A stretch of 23,791 nt of DNA from CAYLNM01 sp964385045 (GTDB lineage: Bacteria; Planctomycetota; Phycisphaerae; Phycisphaerales; SM1A02), in the NCBI GenBank assembly GCA_964385045.1, contig CAYLNM010000060.1, positions 1-23,791 on the forward strand, written 5' to 3'. This document shows, in pieces, positions 23,279 through 23,791 of the stretch (positions are counted from its first letter, which is position 1; every line of letters starts with the position of its first letter). A model generated the notes under the pieces. It ran no database searches. It saw only the letters and a list, made by a program, of their open reading frames with translations, and was not told where the DNA came from. A program made the position numbers and the translations under genes.

Positions 23279-23791
23279 ATGGCCTCGCCCCGACTCATCG
23301 TGTGCCCGTGGTGCGGGCACGCCGCCGCGCCGGCCGACGCGTGCGCCGCCTGCGGCGGCGGCTTCGACGCCGAGGCGCGACGGCTGACCCGCAACGCGAT
23401 GGGCCCGTGGTTCGTGCGCGACCCGCGGCGGCCCTTCCTGCCCGGCTGCAGCTACGAGGCCCTCGTCCGGCGGATCGACCGCGGCGAGATCGGGCCCACC
23501 ACGATCCTGCGCGGCCCGACGACGCGGCAGCTCTGGGCCGCCGCCCGCCGCGTGCCGTCGGTGGCGCACCTGCTCGGCTACTGCCACGCCTGCGACGCGA
23601 AGGTGCCGGCGGAGGCCGACCGGTGTCCCGCGTGCCGCGCGGCCTTCCTCCCGTGGCTCGAGCGCGACCGGCTCGGGCTCGGGCCGGTGGAGCTCGACGC
23701 GGACGAGGTGCCGGCGGGGGACGGAGCGGCGGCGGCGCCCGTCGCGGCGGGCGCGATCGTCGTGCGGGCGGCGGACGGCGGCGGGGGCGAC
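23279..23791 (+). CDS. Double zinc-ribbon protein, cut by the window edge
   Basis: The frame is open for 171 codons to the right edge, so only the N-terminal part is seen. Two four-Cys zinc ribbons flank a middle domain: Cys9-x2-Cys12 with Cys22-x2-Cys25, and Cys102-x2-Cys105 with Cys116-x2-Cys119. The middle (about 42-100, 'GPWFVRDPRRPFLPGCSYEA' and 'TTILRGPTTRQLW') resembles a GYF_2-type domain. I recall similar proteins from planctomycetes, with unknown function; this is memory, not a search. After residue 130 the sequence becomes Ala/Gly/Asp-rich. There is no signal peptide, so this part should be cytoplasmic. The start is ATG 23279; the nearer ATG 23274 is in another frame. It is transcribed divergently from the isomerase with 81 bp between. 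Confidence 0.85.
   Translation, partial: MASPRLIVCPWCGHAAAPADACAACGGGFDAEARRLTRNAMGPWFVRDPRRPFLPGCSYEALVRRIDRGEIGPTTILRGPTTRQLWAAARRVPSVAHLLGYCHACDAKVPAEADRCPACRAAFLPWLERDRLGLGPVELDADEVPAGDGAAAAPVAAGAIVVRAADGGGGD

Overview
The window is very GC-rich and encodes proteins with a strong planctomycete flavour, most like the class Phycisphaerae. Two secreted proteins end in short calcium-binding dockerin-like modules with the 'FGPCD/FGPCP' pattern. One of them also carries Cys-rich 'CCLP..G.C' repeats. A small Cys/His protein and a zinc-ribbon protein resemble families I know from planctomycetes. The phylum assignment is inference from protein style; there is no rRNA in the window.

Layout. 1-721 holds no convincing gene. 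847-3048 is a secreted HEAT-like protein with an embedded degenerate receiver domain, behind a clear TTGACA-17-TACGTT promoter. 3238-3310 is tRNA-Thr(CGT) with its own promoter and a 3' hairpin. 3712-3921 is a 69-aa Cys/His protein. 4191-6288 is a two-gene unit of a TlpA-like thioredoxin and a CNT nucleoside transporter. 6464-8530 is a hybrid histidine kinase. Directly after its stop lies a 14-bp tandem-repeat array broken by a 100-N assembly gap (8531-8936). 9006-9608 is a two-helix membrane protein. 9759-11501 is a secreted metzincin peptidase whose leader carries five copies of a heptamer that is G-quadruplex-capable on the minus strand.

On the minus strand are a UPF0173-type metallo-beta-lactamase-fold hydrolase (11667-12338) and a lipoprotein (12433-13488). 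Divergent from them is a translationally coupled pair, a polytopic membrane protein plus a lipoprotein (13784-16194), followed by a small membrane protein (16339-16575). A gene-free stretch (16576-17329) contains a minus-strand intrinsic terminator with no visible gene feeding it. Then come a class I CPD photolyase (17330-18760), a second dockerin-like secreted protein (19020-20423), a Ycf46-like AAA+ ATPase (20528-22162), a minus-strand parvulin-type lipoprotein (22181-23197) and, divergent and cut by the right edge, a double zinc-ribbon protein (23279-23791).

The genes look like ordinary chromosomal housekeeping and envelope functions in short transcription units. I see no integrase, transposase, CRISPR, toxin-antitoxin pair or recognisable defence system. 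The points most worth a second look are the exported pseudo-receiver protein, the 14-bp array at the assembly gap, the -10 elements placed so that transcripts would be leaderless, and the heptamer/G4 leader of the peptidase.
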